A stretch of 64,000 nucleotides of DNA from contig NC_080557.1 of the NCBI RefSeq assembly GCF_030253575.1, positions 45,398,501 through 45,462,500 of the forward strand, in the 5' to 3' direction. A program made the translations under genes and the position numbers. The notes under the pieces were generated by a model. It did no database searches. It worked only from the letters and a program-made list of their open reading frames with translations, and had not been told where the DNA came from. The stretch's first letter is position 1, and every line of letters starts with the position of its first letter. Of the stretch, positions 1 to 11,515 are shown piece after piece. The stretch comes from Rhododendron vialii (lineage: Eukaryota > Streptophyta > Magnoliopsida > Ericales > Ericaceae).

Positions 1-337
1 TCCTGATTTTTTTGGTTTGTTGTGATGGCAATTGGCCATGACATTGCATATAGCAGTATCACTTAAGACAGGAAGGATGTAATGATATGAAACAGAGGGA
101 GAATAGGCTATGTTCAGTAGGGTTTAGTTTACTCCTATTTGAATTTTCAAAATTTCCAGATGAGTGCTTGGGTTTTTGGGTCGCAAACTCATAGGTCTGG
201 AGCTGCTAAATTCGGTTCTTTAGATTCCAAGTGATCTTAACGGCCTTAATGTTCTCCTTTCATCAGTAAATGTAGTGCGGTAGAATTAGAAGTGCTGCAT
301 TTTTTTAGAGCCTTATTGGTAATATGTTGCAATGCAG

Positions 338-484
338 GCACAAGACTTCAGGACTCAGGGTACCCAAATGAGGAGGAAGATGTGGTTTCAGAATATGAAG
401 ATAAAGCTTATAGTTCTTGGTATCCTTGTTGCCTTAATACTGATCATAGTGTTATCCATCTGTGGTGGCGGCAAATGTAAGTAG
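338..484 (+). CDS. VAMP72: VAMP72-type R-SNARE, last exon (partial)
   Basis: Only the final coding exon of a longarsin-type vesicle SNARE lies in the window; upstream exons lie to the left. After the acceptor at 335-337 the frame reads [20 protein letters not shown], followed by a single hydrophobic tail anchor ([19 protein letters not shown]) and a short GGGKCK end with TAG at 482-484. This is the classic end of plant VAMP721/722/726-type proteins: the SNARE-motif end, a basic RRKMW patch next to the membrane, then a C-terminal transmembrane helix. The family acts in secretory and plasma-membrane fusion by pairing with syntaxins of the SYP1 group. The exon contributes 48 residues and starts in phase 0. 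A longer reading frame over the same bases (from 292) is out of frame and not real. Which VAMP72 member this is cannot be told from the tail alone. Confidence 0.9.
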   Translation, partial: AQDFRTQGTQMRRKMWFQNMKIKLIVLGILVALILIIVLSICGGGKCK

Positions 485-1209
485 TGTATGGTGTGTTACA
501 CTTGCGTTAATTAGGATCATATTATTAGCAAATTAACGGTGTTCTACCAGTTTGATATCCTTTTGGTGTTGTTTACTTGTAATTTTTTGATGGTACATTT
601 CGTATTGTAAGACCAGTGTAGAGTTTGGGATTCTGAATTCTTCTATTCTTCTGGTACTAGTAAATTGTCTTTTGATGTGTGGATGTCTCTTGCCCATGTA
701 CCTCTTCTTTTGTTCATTCATACCTGGTAAAATTGATAGTGTCTTTTGTTCATTCATACCTGGTAAAATTGATAGTGAAGATGGTGGATTTATAGTACTC
801 TGAGCCGAATGTCCATTGTTGGGAAAATGAGAGTGTGTTATTACTGAGGGTCGATTTGCCTTTGCACGAGTCGTGGTTATTCTAAGTTCTTAGCCTTGCT
901 GAACATGTTGGCTAGACTAGGAGGTACTTGTACAACCTGTGTGCTGTGTTTAATATCATTGGGATATTTAAGGGACTTCCCAGAAACGAAAAAGGAAGGG
1001 GGAAATGGAAGGGAAACCGAAATAGAAATTGATTAGCTTTTTCATTTGTGAAACCCTCCACAAGTTCATCATTCAGCCAATTATTGCCCTTTTAAGATTT
1101 TACGCAAATGTCTCGGCATAGATTCGAACACAGATATGTCTTTGGCTGTGTGATAAATGTGAGGTTCATGACTTCATGTGCATTGTGGAGGATTCACGTT
1201 ATTGAATAA
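485..1209 (+). other. VAMP72 3' UTR and intergenic DNA, with a 36-bp tandem duplication
   Basis: No coding signal is visible. The first few hundred bases are T-rich and probably include the VAMP72 3' untranslated region. A 36-bp unit is perfectly duplicated in tandem at 706-741 and 742-777, which looks like a recent slippage or duplication event. Confidence 0.55.
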
Positions 1210-1960
1210 ATCAAATACAAATTGCGCACAAAACAAGAAAAGCCGCAAAAAGTTAGCTCTGGTGTCGGATTCATCATTCCGCTCAAGGTGGATGGGGAGA
1301 ATCATGGTGTGCACCATGCGCCATACGTGCCTCTTTCCGTCGTAGGTCGGAGGTCAAAGCCGGAACAATGCCGAATCCATTGCAAATGCCGTACCATCCC
1401 CGTCGGGTTATCCTACATCTGTATACGTAACACAGCTCTTGGGCGTCATGGTCAATCTTAAGTTGGGGGAAGAGAGAGACAGCCTTCTTGACATCTACCG
1501 GACTGAGGGGAGGCTTTTCTCGGAGCGCCTCTAACCCTTCCACTTGGAGTGAGTTCCGCTTCCTCATTCCATGATTCACAACTCGTCTTACGTAAGACGA
1601 AGAAACTCCAACTTCGAGCTAGCTTATTCCAAATTCAATTCGGAAAAGGTTTTTATTCCAATCTTTGTTAGCATTCTGAGGGTTCCCGGGAACCAGACAG
1701 AGGGAGCGGTGTTTTGTTCGAATCTTTGTCGTGAATGCGTCCATCGTTACCGGAAATTTTGTCTTACCATACCCCCGTTCATTGAGTGAGGCTTCTTCTG
1801 TTCAGCGAGTCCCTCATCCAGTGGTGGTCGGTCCGACTCAAAGTAATATCTTGGTTCCATTCCCGTCCACCGCATAGCGGCGTATACGCCGGATAAAAGC
1901 CTCTGCTCCCCTTCCCTGTCGTAGTTGTTGGGTGTTCCCGTTTCAGTCCGTGCATATCAG
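1210..1960. other. Possible organelle-derived insertion (NUMT-like)
   Basis: This stretch has visibly higher and more even GC than the AT-rich flanks and lacks the homopolymer and dinucleotide runs common elsewhere in the window. It reads like non-coding plant mitochondrial DNA, with short palindromes such as CTTACGTAAG near 1587 and GCGGCGTATACGCC near 1876. Open frames on both strands match no gene I recognise. A captured fragment of another kind is the alternative. The assignment rests on texture only. Confidence 0.35.
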
Positions 1961-2360
1961 TAAGTGTGAAGTGAAATAAAGATAAAGTAAAGTGACAAGA
2001 ATACTTGTTTTTTTTTTTTTTTTGGTGATGTACAAGAATACTTGTTGCCTTACTTTCAGTCATTCTTTTCTATAGGAAATGGTAAAATTGTTTGTTCGTT
2101 GTAAATTGTACAGTAATAATGTAATATATGCCTATAAGGCATATATCCAAGGGAATCCATGTAGGGAATATGTCTATGTAGCCATGTGACATCATTATGC
2201 TTGTATGCTTTCACTTTTCTAAATTCCTTGCTTCTCATTTCTCTATAAAAGGAAGTCGCCTGCAATGTATTTTCAAACTTGTGTAGTAATATTTTTTTGT
2301 TTGTCTTTTGATCATCTCCCTTCTTTGTGATTGTACTCTCTTAGTGATTGCACTTGCAAT

Positions 2361-2909
2361 CAGAGACGGATCCATACTACGGCATACGGAGGCCACGGCC
2401 CCCATGTGGTTTCGAATTTTTATAATTATTCAAGTTTTTTTTTTTAAATATCAAAATTATACATGGTGGCCTCCCAGTAAATAAAATTAGTGGATAGAAA
2501 TGACATTTTCAACTAAATATTGTCAGAACACGTACATGTTTCGAATGGAGGACGAGTTTCTCACAAATGCTTTGGTTATATTTAATGAGAAGGAAATTGC
2601 TGAACAATTAGTTCCAACTCAATTATGGATGACTTTTTGATCTAATGTGTCATTAAATTCCATTTTGATACATGCTTGGGGTATAACATATTGGAAAAGT
2701 TTTATTTTTTCACCTATAATTTAGTTGTTTTTGGTTTGTAAGGATCACGTGTTTTTGGTTTGTAAAGATCACCTCGATAATATTTTATTTTGTAATAGGC
2801 ATTTTGTTGTCATTCAGATATTTTATATTCTTAAACATTGAAATTTCAAAATTTTATTGTTCATGTTGTGACCGGTCTCCTCGAATAAAAAATCCTGATT
2901 CCGTCCCTG
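2361..2909. mobile_element. Non-autonomous hAT element, 549 bp
   Basis: The ends are imperfect terminal inverted repeats: CAGAGACGGATCCA on the left and ATTCCGTCCCTG on the right. A perfect 8-bp target duplication, CTTGCAAT, lies at 2353-2360 and 2910-2917. An 8-bp duplication with CAGRGACGG ends is diagnostic of hAT transposons. There is no transposase frame inside. A related copy with the same ends lies at 8957-9316. Confidence 0.9.
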
Positions 2910-3396
2910 CTTGCAATCACTCGTCGATTTTCATATCCAAACCAAGCAACAACAGATAATACAACACCACATTTGCTCTCTTCCACTGCTTCCCAAGAAT
3001 CCCAACCCTCTTGGTCTAACACGTATTTTTGTGTGTTAAAAAGCTACTTATTCAACTTGGCTCGTGATCGACTCAATTTCAGTCCTGTTAAAATCGTCTC
3101 CAACGCTCACTGAGCCAAATTTCGACATTCCTCGATCAGAATCATTAACATTTTGAAACCAATTTTGAACAACTTGCTACTCGACTTATTTATTTATACC
3201 GTTATATAAACATCTGTTTTAACCTTATGTTATGTACACATATTGTTACACACCCATTTACCCATTGTTTTTCGCTGCCTATCTTCACGACTTTCCGGTC
3301 CGGTGCGAAAATCACCTAAGAAAATTCTAACTGATATCCAAAGGGTGAGATCTTTCTTCAAAGATTGGAAGCCTTTTTTATGTATCCCAAAGGAGC

Positions 3397-3914
3397 TCAG
3401 TCGTCATTCATCAAACGCTCAAGCCCATCAACCAAATCAGTATCCATGTCGAGGACCGGTCCATCCGGCAACAACGGTGGACGCCACCGTGATCCCATTT
3501 CCGATAACAACTCCTCGGCTCGAGTCCTGGACCTTGGATCATCCGAGCCCGGAAGCCTGCCCTGCAACACATCCTCGAGAACGGAACATGCGTCGTCGAA
3601 CCGGGCCTGCTTGATGAGGCAGAGGGCCAGGTTGCAGGCCTTGTTCGTGTCCGGGTCGATCGCTTGGGCTTTCTTGTAGACCATTTCCGCTGCCATGTAA
3701 TTGGTTTTCTGGATATAGGCCCAGCCCAAGTTTCCCTGCCACAGTCAGCACTGCAATCGGTCTCTTCAAAGTTACAAGATTAAAAATGCACCCAAGAATT
3801 GGGATATTTGCAAATATGCCAAATACGGTACGGCTGACGTGATACCTTTCGCGCACATCCGAGCCATCTAAAAATGCAACTAATGGTCCTGATTGAAACA
3901 CACTTTTCCTTTCC

Positions 3915-3969
<55 letters not shown>

Positions 3970-6900
3970 TCGGCTTTCAATCCGAGCCGTCGGTTGCATT
4001 TTTAGATGTTCCGGATGTGCGCGTTGGGTACCACGTGGTACCCGATTTGCAACCAATAATTTCTCAAGAATAGGAGAGAGGGGACGTAATAACTACTAAT
4101 GGTAACTAAAACAATAAAAGCTACACCTAGTTTGTCTCTACTTGTTTACCCTCACTTCAATTGATGGAAATCGTGTGAGGTCTATGATAAATACACGATT
4201 AGAAAATACGGTGATTAGTTTGTGGTGGAATTCACATAATTTTCACCAATTAGAACGAGGGTGAACAAAATCATTCTTGGACCTGAGAGACATAAATTGG
4301 GTGTAAACCTTGTCTTTTCACATCATATCCACAAATGGTTGTGACCAGAGCCTATAATCTTGGAAAATCAGAGGGAATTGGCCAATTGGGATCCTTTGCG
4401 ATATCTGTGTGTGATCCTCACGTGAGGAGAAATGAAACTCATAATTTGATGATCCCAATCAATCCTTCTTTATATTATATATATATATATATACTAGTGC
4501 ATGCCCGTGCCCGAAGGCACGGCTCATCAGTTTTGTCTCTCTAACCTCTTGAAGGCCAATGCCTCATTCGCAAAATTCTAACTACAAAAAAACAACAGCG
4601 CAAGTATATCTACCGGTTAACTTGAATAAGCACAAAACAAACTAACAGTTGTAGTGTCCATACTTGTGGGGTACTTATAGCAAGCCATTTGAATTCATAA
4701 TATGCACACACACACACATATATAAATGTATCATCAATGTAAAATATCAGGTTAATAGTAGTAGATTGGTAAGTATCTCACAGAATCATATTTATCCCAT
4801 GAGAAAAAGATTATCCGAAATGAACCTTTGTACTTCTGTTCATCCATTTCTCTCAAGACAAATGTGATTCGTACGTCCAGACTATCAAAAAAAATGAACA
4901 AATCAACAAATTGAATTATCAAAACGAGTCCGTCGCGAGTTCCATTCTATTCATGATCTGATAATCAAATGAGAGGATCGAAAATCACATATGAAAGGAA
5001 GTTATATACCAGAAGTCTGGAGGTTTCTTGTTTGATGGAGACGTCAAACTTCTTGCCATGTGAACGAGCTTTCTTTGTTGGCTTTCCATTGAAGGCTTCT
5101 CCTTCGTATATCAACCTTAGCTTGTGCTTTAACAATGCTATTTGTTCATCTACTTCACCACTTTTCTGCAATATTCGTGAAAACATATTAATCCTTTGTG
5201 AGTCTGTCCCATCTCAAAAGAGTGCAGCAAGCATGTATTAGGGGTGAGAATTTCCGACACAACACGAGAATACGACACAAACCCAACACGAAGTTAGCGG
5301 GTTAGGGGTCAGCTATTTCTGATACAGAACACGAATATAACACGAAAAGCTAAACAGGTCGGATTAGAGTTGAGAGAATTTTGACACGAACACATACGAG
5401 ATGACACGATGCCCACCCCTAGCATGTATACACACGTGTGAACTGTGACGTATGTATGTACTCCTATATTTGTTTGAAAAAATTATTAGGTACTCCCGAA
5501 GTACCACATAGCATCATCACATGATGTCTCCAGCAACTAAAAATTGGCAAGACAAAATATGGGACACTTTTTTGTCTCTCATTCACCCAATACCTGGTAA
5601 ATTTTTCACCATATATGTGATTTGCCGAGAGCACCAAGTGAATAACGCTACAAGGTATTCTGAGAGTATCGCTTTATTACTCGTTTATTAGAGTTCGTAT
5701 CACATTGGTTTTCTAAGCCACTCAAACTTGATCAATATTGCAGTTTTAATACGAAATTCGAAAACAAGTACCTTGTATAAGTCGAGGAGGACATTGTCTA
5801 GTGAGTTTTGTGCTTGTTTGGAGCAACGACCCCTAAAAGACTTGATAGCTTCAATGGCCTCATCAGCTCTGTCCAGTTGCTTCATCACCACTGCCATGTC
5901 CTTAAGGGCACTATCTACTCTGTCTCCTTCATTTATTGCCTTCCAAAACCAAACCACTGCTCCTTCTAAATCCTTTTCCACCAGCTGATCATCAATTCTC
6001 ACACCAAGTTAAAAATTACTACATTCATTTAAAGCGTGTGTACCCTATTTAAGAAGAGATTTATATTCTTTATACCTCCGGTGTAAATATTTGTTTCCTT
6101 CAAATCAAATTACATTGCGTCACGTCACCATGTTCAAATAATTGGGACTATTGTTTTGACGATGTGTCGCAATATAATTAATTTGGAGAAAACAAATGTT
6201 TACACCGGCGGTGTAAAGAATTTAATCTCATTTAAGAATATAAAAAAGTCTACACCCACCGCTAAACATTCGCTGTTCTCCCCCCCTCTCAATCTCACCG
6301 TTCAAAAGTGTTTTGGATGATCCGAATTTCAAAAAACTTTTATAGGGAAGAGTTAAAACTTTCCCTGGAGAATAGTTTTTTTTTTTTTTTAAATCCAAAC
6401 AATTGATTGCAGAGACGGACGGTGAAATGTTGAGCGATGAGAACAGTCTTGCTGTTAAGTAACTTCTCTTTTGAGCGAGTGTGTTTAGACTGTGGGACTC
6501 ACCCTATTTGCTAAGGGTGAGTCCCAAGGTATGTAGACCTAGACCTCACTGCAAGAATCACTCTTTATAACTCTCCAAGGTCTAGGGTTGATAAACGAGT
6601 TGATTGAGCCAATTAATCATTAATTGTTCAAGCTTCGTTTTAATATTTATTGAGCTTAAAAAATTTGTTGATGCTTATTTGGTTTATTAGGTAAATCGAT
6701 CTCGATGGAGCTTTAATTGAGCAGATTTCGGATTGATCTCAAGTACTTTGAATTTTTCTTACATCATAAATCCAATGAAATAGGTAACAGTTTGTTTAAA
6801 TTTTATACGAAAGGCTTAACGAGATTCAAAAAAAAATTAACCTTGGCTGTTTATATGACTAATTAGTCTTGAACGAGTGTTTTATGAGCAAATTTAAGCA

Positions 6901-7273
6901 GTTTGGATCGTTTATCAACCCTGCTTTAAGTCATGTTTATTTCTCAATTAATAATTTGAAAAACCCTAATTAATGCAACCTTAAAAACGAATAACTATGA
7001 AGAAAGAGAGGAGTTATAGAAATACGAGCTTTTATGAGAGAACTCGAGTAGCTTGGTTCGTTATCGGCCTTACTCAAGTCGTATTTATTCCTCTTTACAA
7101 ATTCAAAATTCGTAGAACCAATAACTAGAATGAAGAATGAGAGAAGCTTTGGGAGAACAAACCTGTGCTTGTTTGGCCTTAACAAAAGGACCATCACCAG
7201 ATGGAACCTTATGAATTATATGAAACATATCCTTCTCCATCTTCCCCAACCTCTTATCTGAACTCCCTTCCAT
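3397..7273 (-). CDS. POLLENLESS3/MS5-SDI family TPR protein
   Basis: Four exons, all joined in phase 0 with GT-AG introns: 7163-7273, 5772-5984, 5010-5165 and 3397-3735. Together they give 272 residues. The protein starts MEGSSDKRLGKMEKDMFHII and carries the family blocks KVPSGDGPFVKAKQAQ, AINEGDRVDSALKDMAVVMK, SLDNVLLDLYK, EGEAFNGKPTKKARSHGKKF and NLGWAYIQ..YMAAEMVYKKAQ. These are the tetratricopeptide repeats of the plant MS5/POLLENLESS3 and SULFUR DEFICIENCY-INDUCED family. Members act in exit from meiosis (MS5/TDM1) or in control of sulfur and glucosinolate metabolism (SDI1/2); which role applies here cannot be told. From memory, the closest Arabidopsis relatives (At3g51280-like) are longer at the C terminus, whereas this one stops at 3397-3399 soon after the last TPR block. 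The introns are large and hold mobile-element pieces. Confidence 0.9.
3800..4052. mobile_element. Palindromic MITE around a (TA)n core, in intron 3 of the TPR gene
   Basis: Two arms of about 60-75 bp are inverted copies of each other. The left includes CGCGCACATCCGAGCCATCT and the right, read in reverse, CGCGCACATCCGGAACATCT; both contain ATCTAAAAATGCAAC. They flank a long (TA)n run at 3919-3963. The element has no coding capacity. Its class is uncertain because no clean target duplication is visible. Confidence 0.65.
4494..4530 (-). mobile_element. Helitron 3' terminus (minus strand), body not delimited
   Basis: On the minus strand the sequence forms a GC-rich hairpin (GTGCCTTCGGGCAC) followed by GGGCATGCACTAG and then T. 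A hairpin about ten bases before CTAG, followed by T, is the Helitron 3' signature. The same end recurs at 36333 and 39715. I found no matching TCTCTATTATAA 5' end to the right, so this copy looks truncated. It lies in intron 3 of the TPR gene. Confidence 0.55.
6245..6460. mobile_element. Small foldback element in intron 1 of the TPR gene
   Basis: Imperfect inverted arms surround a T-run: the left contains CTCTCAATCTCACCGTTCAAA and the right GACGGACGGTGAAATGTTGAG. A related copy occurs at about 17945-18120 with the same end motifs (GCTCTCAATTTTTACTGTTC and GACGGATGGTGAGATATTGAG). It is MITE-like and non-coding, and no target duplication was resolved. Confidence 0.5.
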
Positions 7274-7308
7274 TCTCTCTCTTACTCACTCGACCTGGAA
7301 TATGATTT

Positions 7309-7344
<36 letters not shown>

Positions 7345-7430
7345 TGGTCATCAAAGTACATGCAAGAAATGAAAGAGAGTAATGAATATGGGCTAAACTT
7401 CCGTCCACATTCAGGGTTACTTTTTGGGAA
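7274..7430 (-). promoter_or_regulatory. 5' leader of the TPR gene with a (GA)n tract
   Basis: Directly upstream of the ATG at 7273 there is a perfect (GA)n run at 7311-7341, which reads as (TC)n on the coding strand. Pyrimidine-rich tracts of this kind are common in plant 5' UTRs. No TATA box was identified with confidence. Confidence 0.45.
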
Positions 7431-8443
7431 AGTGATACAATACATACTCCTTATTTGGGTGTGTATCATATAAACCCTTATTGAAACACACCAAAATGTA
7501 ATAATTCCTAAAATATTATGAATCTATTGCTAAAAAGTTACGAATCATATTGATAAAAAAATTACGAATTTTTAGCATAAAAGTTACGATACGAATTAAA
7601 ATATTATGAATGCTACTCAAATTTGCAAATTTGACCCACGGCTCCGACCCGTATGTGATAAAAAATAATGCTACTCAAATTCACACTGTCGGGGTGTTTC
7701 CGGCGGTGAAAAATTTATAGATTTTTATTTGTGGTTGAGAAGTTGTCAGGTGTTTTCAGTAACGAGGTTGAAAATTTTCAAGTTGTTTTCAGCAGTGAAT
7801 AAGTTGTTGCTGAGTTTGTGAGTAAAGTTATTGTAGCAAAAAAAAAAAATTTGTTGACAACTTTTTTGTTAGTGAAAACGAGATGGTAAAATGCTGAAAC
7901 TTTTTTGTTAATAAAAACGAGATGGTAAAATGTAGGAGTATTAAGTTTTTCGTATTTTTTTTGTTAGTGAAAACACCACCTAAATAATGTGAGTAGCATT
8001 GTTGTATGATAAAAGGTGTTAGCAGTATTACGAACACATACGCAATAGCACTCACATTTACTATGGGTTCCGCACACACTCAAGGAGAGTGTATGTGTGT
8101 GTAAGTATTTGTGGTGCTAGAATGATTACATATAAATTGGGATTTGATACAATACATGAAAAGTATCCATGAAAGGATAATGAACAGCTTAAATTTACAG
8201 TAATGTACGTGAATCTGAATCGTTCATTGCCCTTTCATGGACCAATCCATGAATACTTGTTATGTATCTTAACATTTTCGACATAAACTATCTCATCAAA
8301 GTTATTAAGTGGGCCCAGATTACATGCTCGATCTTCTCACCCAAGTCAACTAATCTTGGCCTATTGACCGTTTGATCCCACGTTACTTCTTAATTTGCCC
8401 CATTTCCTCATTTTTTTAATATAAAATCGCATGGACTCTCAAG
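7431..8443. other. Intergenic DNA with an imperfect hairpin at 8137-8276
   Basis: AT-rich with no coding signal. Short related phrases recur at 7500-7620 (TTACGAATC type) and at 7845-7975 (the TTTTTTGTTAGTGAAAACGAG type, present two to three times). Bases 8137-8276 fold into an imperfect palindrome: the left arm contains GTATCCATGAAAGGATAATG and the right ATTGCCCTTTCATGG..AATCCATGAATAC. This is probably a small MITE. Confidence 0.5.
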
Positions 8444-8956
8444 GGGATTCGGATTCCCCATCAGGATCTTGTGAGATTTTTGGTGTGGGCTTGACAACAC
8501 ATTAATGAGGAGATTTAATGGTCCACAACCGTCATTTTATTTCTAAAGCAAAACAACGCCGATTTAGAGGATCAAAGTGTAACGGAAAGTAAAGCCACAA
8601 ATGGCCGTTTATTCTTCCGTTTCTTTCTTTTGCTCAACGTTTCTTCTTCTCCGTTTCGTCGATAGCAAAGCAAAAAAATCCTTCTCAGTTCTCACCAACT
8701 CTTCCAAGGCTGAACAATCACCTCCTCCTTAGGCCATTGCCGACGGTAACGAGCTTAGAGGTCGATCTAACCATCCCACATTACTTTTTTTTCTTCTCCT
8801 CCCCATCTCCTTTCTGATAGTTTATTGAGATCTAAATGTTAGGATTTTGAATTTTTGCAACCATTACTTGATTTGTGTGCATGTGAGGTTCAATAATATT
8901 ATATTCGGTGAGTTTTTTTGATGCTTTTAATAGTATATAACAGGTATTGCTCTGCA

Positions 8957-9316
8957 CAAAGACGGATCCATGTATCGGCATATGGGGGCCACGGCCTCCG
9001 CGTCGTTTTCGGAAATTTTTTTTCTCTCTAAATTTTAATATTAAAATTAGTTTTTTTTTTGTGGTTAAAAACACTTATTAGAATGTGTTTGTTTTTGGTT
9101 CCAAAACCCAATTTCTCTCAGCACACGGTCTCCCATAAGTTTTTCCTTTCTTAATTAATCTCATTTCTCTTTCTATATTTTTCCACTCATTACTAAAAAA
9201 AAACCTTGCTCAAAACCTAAACCAAATAAACCATTAGATTCTCAAACCTTGAAATTTTAAAATCTTATTGTTCCTAGTTCGGCCCCCGCGTTTATGAAAT
9301 CCTAGTTCCGTCCCTG
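8957..9316. mobile_element. Non-autonomous hAT element, 360 bp, nested in the MULE
   Basis: Same family as 2361-2909. The left end is CAAAGACGGATCCA and the right end TAGTTCCGTCCCTG. The flanking 8-bp duplication is GCTCTGCA at 8949-8956 and GCTCTACA at 9317-9324, with seven of eight bases matching. The internal GGGGGCCACGGCCTCCG segment is shared with the first copy. It is shorter by internal deletion. Confidence 0.85.
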
Positions 9317-9480
9317 GCTCTACATATTGTTTAGTTTAAGAGTAGTTACATTATTGAGTTTTTTTTTTTTAAGTTATCCTACAGGTTGGGATGTGTGTGT
9401 GTCTATATATATATATATATTGCTCTTAACCATTTTTAATGTGCTTTTTGTAGATTGCACAGTTGATTTGATCGCGGATG

Positions 9481-10031
9481 AATGATGTAGAAAATGAGAT
9501 TGAAATGGGTGAGGATGACAGTGAAGGAATACAATGGAAACCGAAAATGGGTATGGGGTTCGGCTCATAATGCATTCTCAAGCATTTAAAAAGCATTTTC
9601 GTCCTGGTGGTCCTGGAGGATCGGAAGTGATCATGCACAATGCTTTGGGAAAGTTTATGAACGAATATGAGGAGGAGTACGAGTTTCTTACGGCTTGGAA
9701 TGTTATGTTATTAGATGTTCGTGACAATAATACCTGCAGGTTGCATCAGACTTTTGCATTGCGTAAAAAAATGGGCAAGGTCGACATATGTTAGGTCGGC
9801 ATGGTCTGCGTGCTGGGATGAAGAGCACTCAACTTGGTGAGAGCTAGTTTCAATTTGGATTTGAAAGATTTCTTGAGATCTTGACTATAGCTTGGTACAA
9901 TTTATGTAATCACATTCACCGGTAATATTGATGTGTTTCAATTTCAGTTTTTACAATGGCCTCCAAATTTTCAGGGTTTACAAATGCCTCCAAATATGCT
10001 CCCATATCTGTTGTCACAGTATGGGTCAATG
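9481..10031 (+). pseudogene. FAR1-RELATED / MULE-transposase gene fragment, broken
   Basis: Pieces of a FAR1/FHY3-family protein can be read on the plus strand. At about 9485 comes an acidic start running into WKPKMGMGFGS, like the region before the FAR1 DNA-binding domain, and then a stop. From about 9570 the reading HNALGKFMNEYEEEYEFLTA and LHQTFALRKKM resembles the MULE domain. Further on, MKSTQLGES-like bases follow in another frame. A last exon-like piece after a TTTCAG acceptor (about 9955-10031) reads WPPNFQGLQMPPNMLPYLLS. Stops and frame changes separate the pieces and most of the domain is missing, so it is non-functional. It lies between the inverted ends of the MULE at 8444-11515 and is either its own decayed transposase or captured host sequence. 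Confidence 0.6.
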
Positions 10032-10870
10032 CAGTGGCGGACCCAGAATTTATTGACAGTGGGGTCAATTACCTACCCTAAACCTTAAACCAACGTACAA
10101 AAAAGATTTAAGAAGACATCTATTGATCTTATATAGTTCATTTACAATATACTTACAAAAATTACATGCACTGAAATGCCATACAAGAAGTGGTTAAGTG
10201 AATTATCTATCTATAAAATTTCTCAAAACGATATCTATTTATACCTTAAAATTAAAATTCCAAATGAGTAATGATTTTTGCACTCATATATATATTTTTA
10301 ATATGTCCACTCCTTTTATTGTCTTTTAATGAAAACTACACAAAGTTCACACTAAAAGATAAAAAAAAAATGGAGTGCCTTTATAAAAAAAGAGAGGATG
10401 ATAATCATTTTCTTCCAAAAATACATACAAGAGAAAAAGAAATTAATTAATGCCCCTGGAATATGATTGAGCACAAACTTGGATCACACAAATGTATGAT
10501 GTCCACTCTCAAGTGTGTAAAATCCATATAAATATGTGGTTCAGATTCGTGTTCAACCTAACTCAGGAGCATGGAATAACTTCTCCTAAAAGAAGTCGCA
10601 CGCAATCCTTTTGCCCCCGTCGATCTTTCTTGTTGAGAGAGAGAGAGATACCTAAAAAATCTGGACAATTATTTTACTTATGGGACAAGAGCCAAAGGAT
10701 ATAGAACTCTTATGAGGCAATTCTATTATCTTTGGGGCAACAACTACAAGTTCAAAAGCCTATGGGGCAAAATTATCAAAAATGTCCGAAAATTGAAGTA
10801 TTCCTCTGCTGGGTTTTCCAACTTAGGGGGGTCACTTGACTTCCCTTGCCCATTAATGGGTCCACCCCTG
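10032..10870. mobile_element. Non-autonomous hAT element, 839 bp, nested in the MULE
   Basis: The left end is CAGTGGCGGACCCAGAAT and the right end GGGTCCACCCCTG, its inverted counterpart. A perfect 8-bp target duplication, GGTCAATG, lies at 10024-10031 and 10871-10878. There is no transposase frame. The element interrupts the last exon-like piece of the FAR1-related fragment. Confidence 0.92.
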
Positions 10871-11515
10871 GGTCAATGCCACACATAGTTCTTCTTTGGC
10901 CTTCATTGAACTCTTGACCTGTGTGCTGGACAAGAATTAAATCATGTATCTTTGGAATTGCCCTTGGCTCTTAGTATTTCTTTTTCTATTTTCCCCCTTG
11001 AACATATGATCTATAATAGGGAGACACAGTTCCATTTTTGGGTTGGATGTTGGAGGAATTGTGTCTATAATCTACATAGTGGATGGAGGCTCCTAGCTAA
11101 CTGGTTTATTTAATATTAATGAACTTTTAAATGTCAATTCTCTTTGCCTACTCCATTAGACACAAATATTTGACACGAAACTAACAAATGCAAAAAAGAT
11201 TGAATAAAGAAAAAAAAATTAAGCCAATTAACTTATTTATCCAAGCTAGACCTTGAGTTGTTGATCCAAACAAGACCTTAAGTTTGATAATGTCAAGTTT
11301 GAGGTAACAAAGAAGAAGAAACGTTGAGCAAAAGAAAGAAACGGAAGAAGAAATAGCCGTTTGTAGCTTTACTCTTCGTTACACTTTTATCCTTTAAAAC
11401 ATCGCCGTTTTGCTTTAGAAATAAAGAAGGTTGTTGTGAACCATTAGATCTCCTCACCGGTGTGTTGTCAAACCCACAGTAAAAGCCTCACAAGGGATCC
11501 TTATAGAGGATCTAG

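Larger units (their letters stand above)
8444..11515. mobile_element. Mutator-like element with ~220-bp terminal inverted repeats
   Basis: Bases about 8444-8660 and 11297-11515 are inverted copies of each other. Both contain, read inward, TTGACAACAC, TTATTTCTAAAGCAAAAC, AAGTGTAACG and TTTCTTTTGCTCAACGTTTC. Long terminal inverted repeats are typical of Mutator-like elements. Between them lies a decayed fragment related to FAR1/FHY3 proteins, themselves descended from Mutator transposases. Two later hAT insertions (8957-9316 and 10032-10870) inflate the element; without them it would be about 1.9 kb. I could not find a convincing 9-bp target duplication, so the ends are approximate. It is either a decayed MULE or a MULE that captured an FRS gene piece. 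Confidence 0.7.

Noticed and set aside
292-480. 62-residue plus-strand frame at the left edge
   Set aside because: Out of frame with the VAMP72 last exon, whose family sequence and acceptor site are clear.
3893-3980. (TA)n-encoded YIYIYI frames
   Set aside because: Pure microsatellite translation within a MITE.
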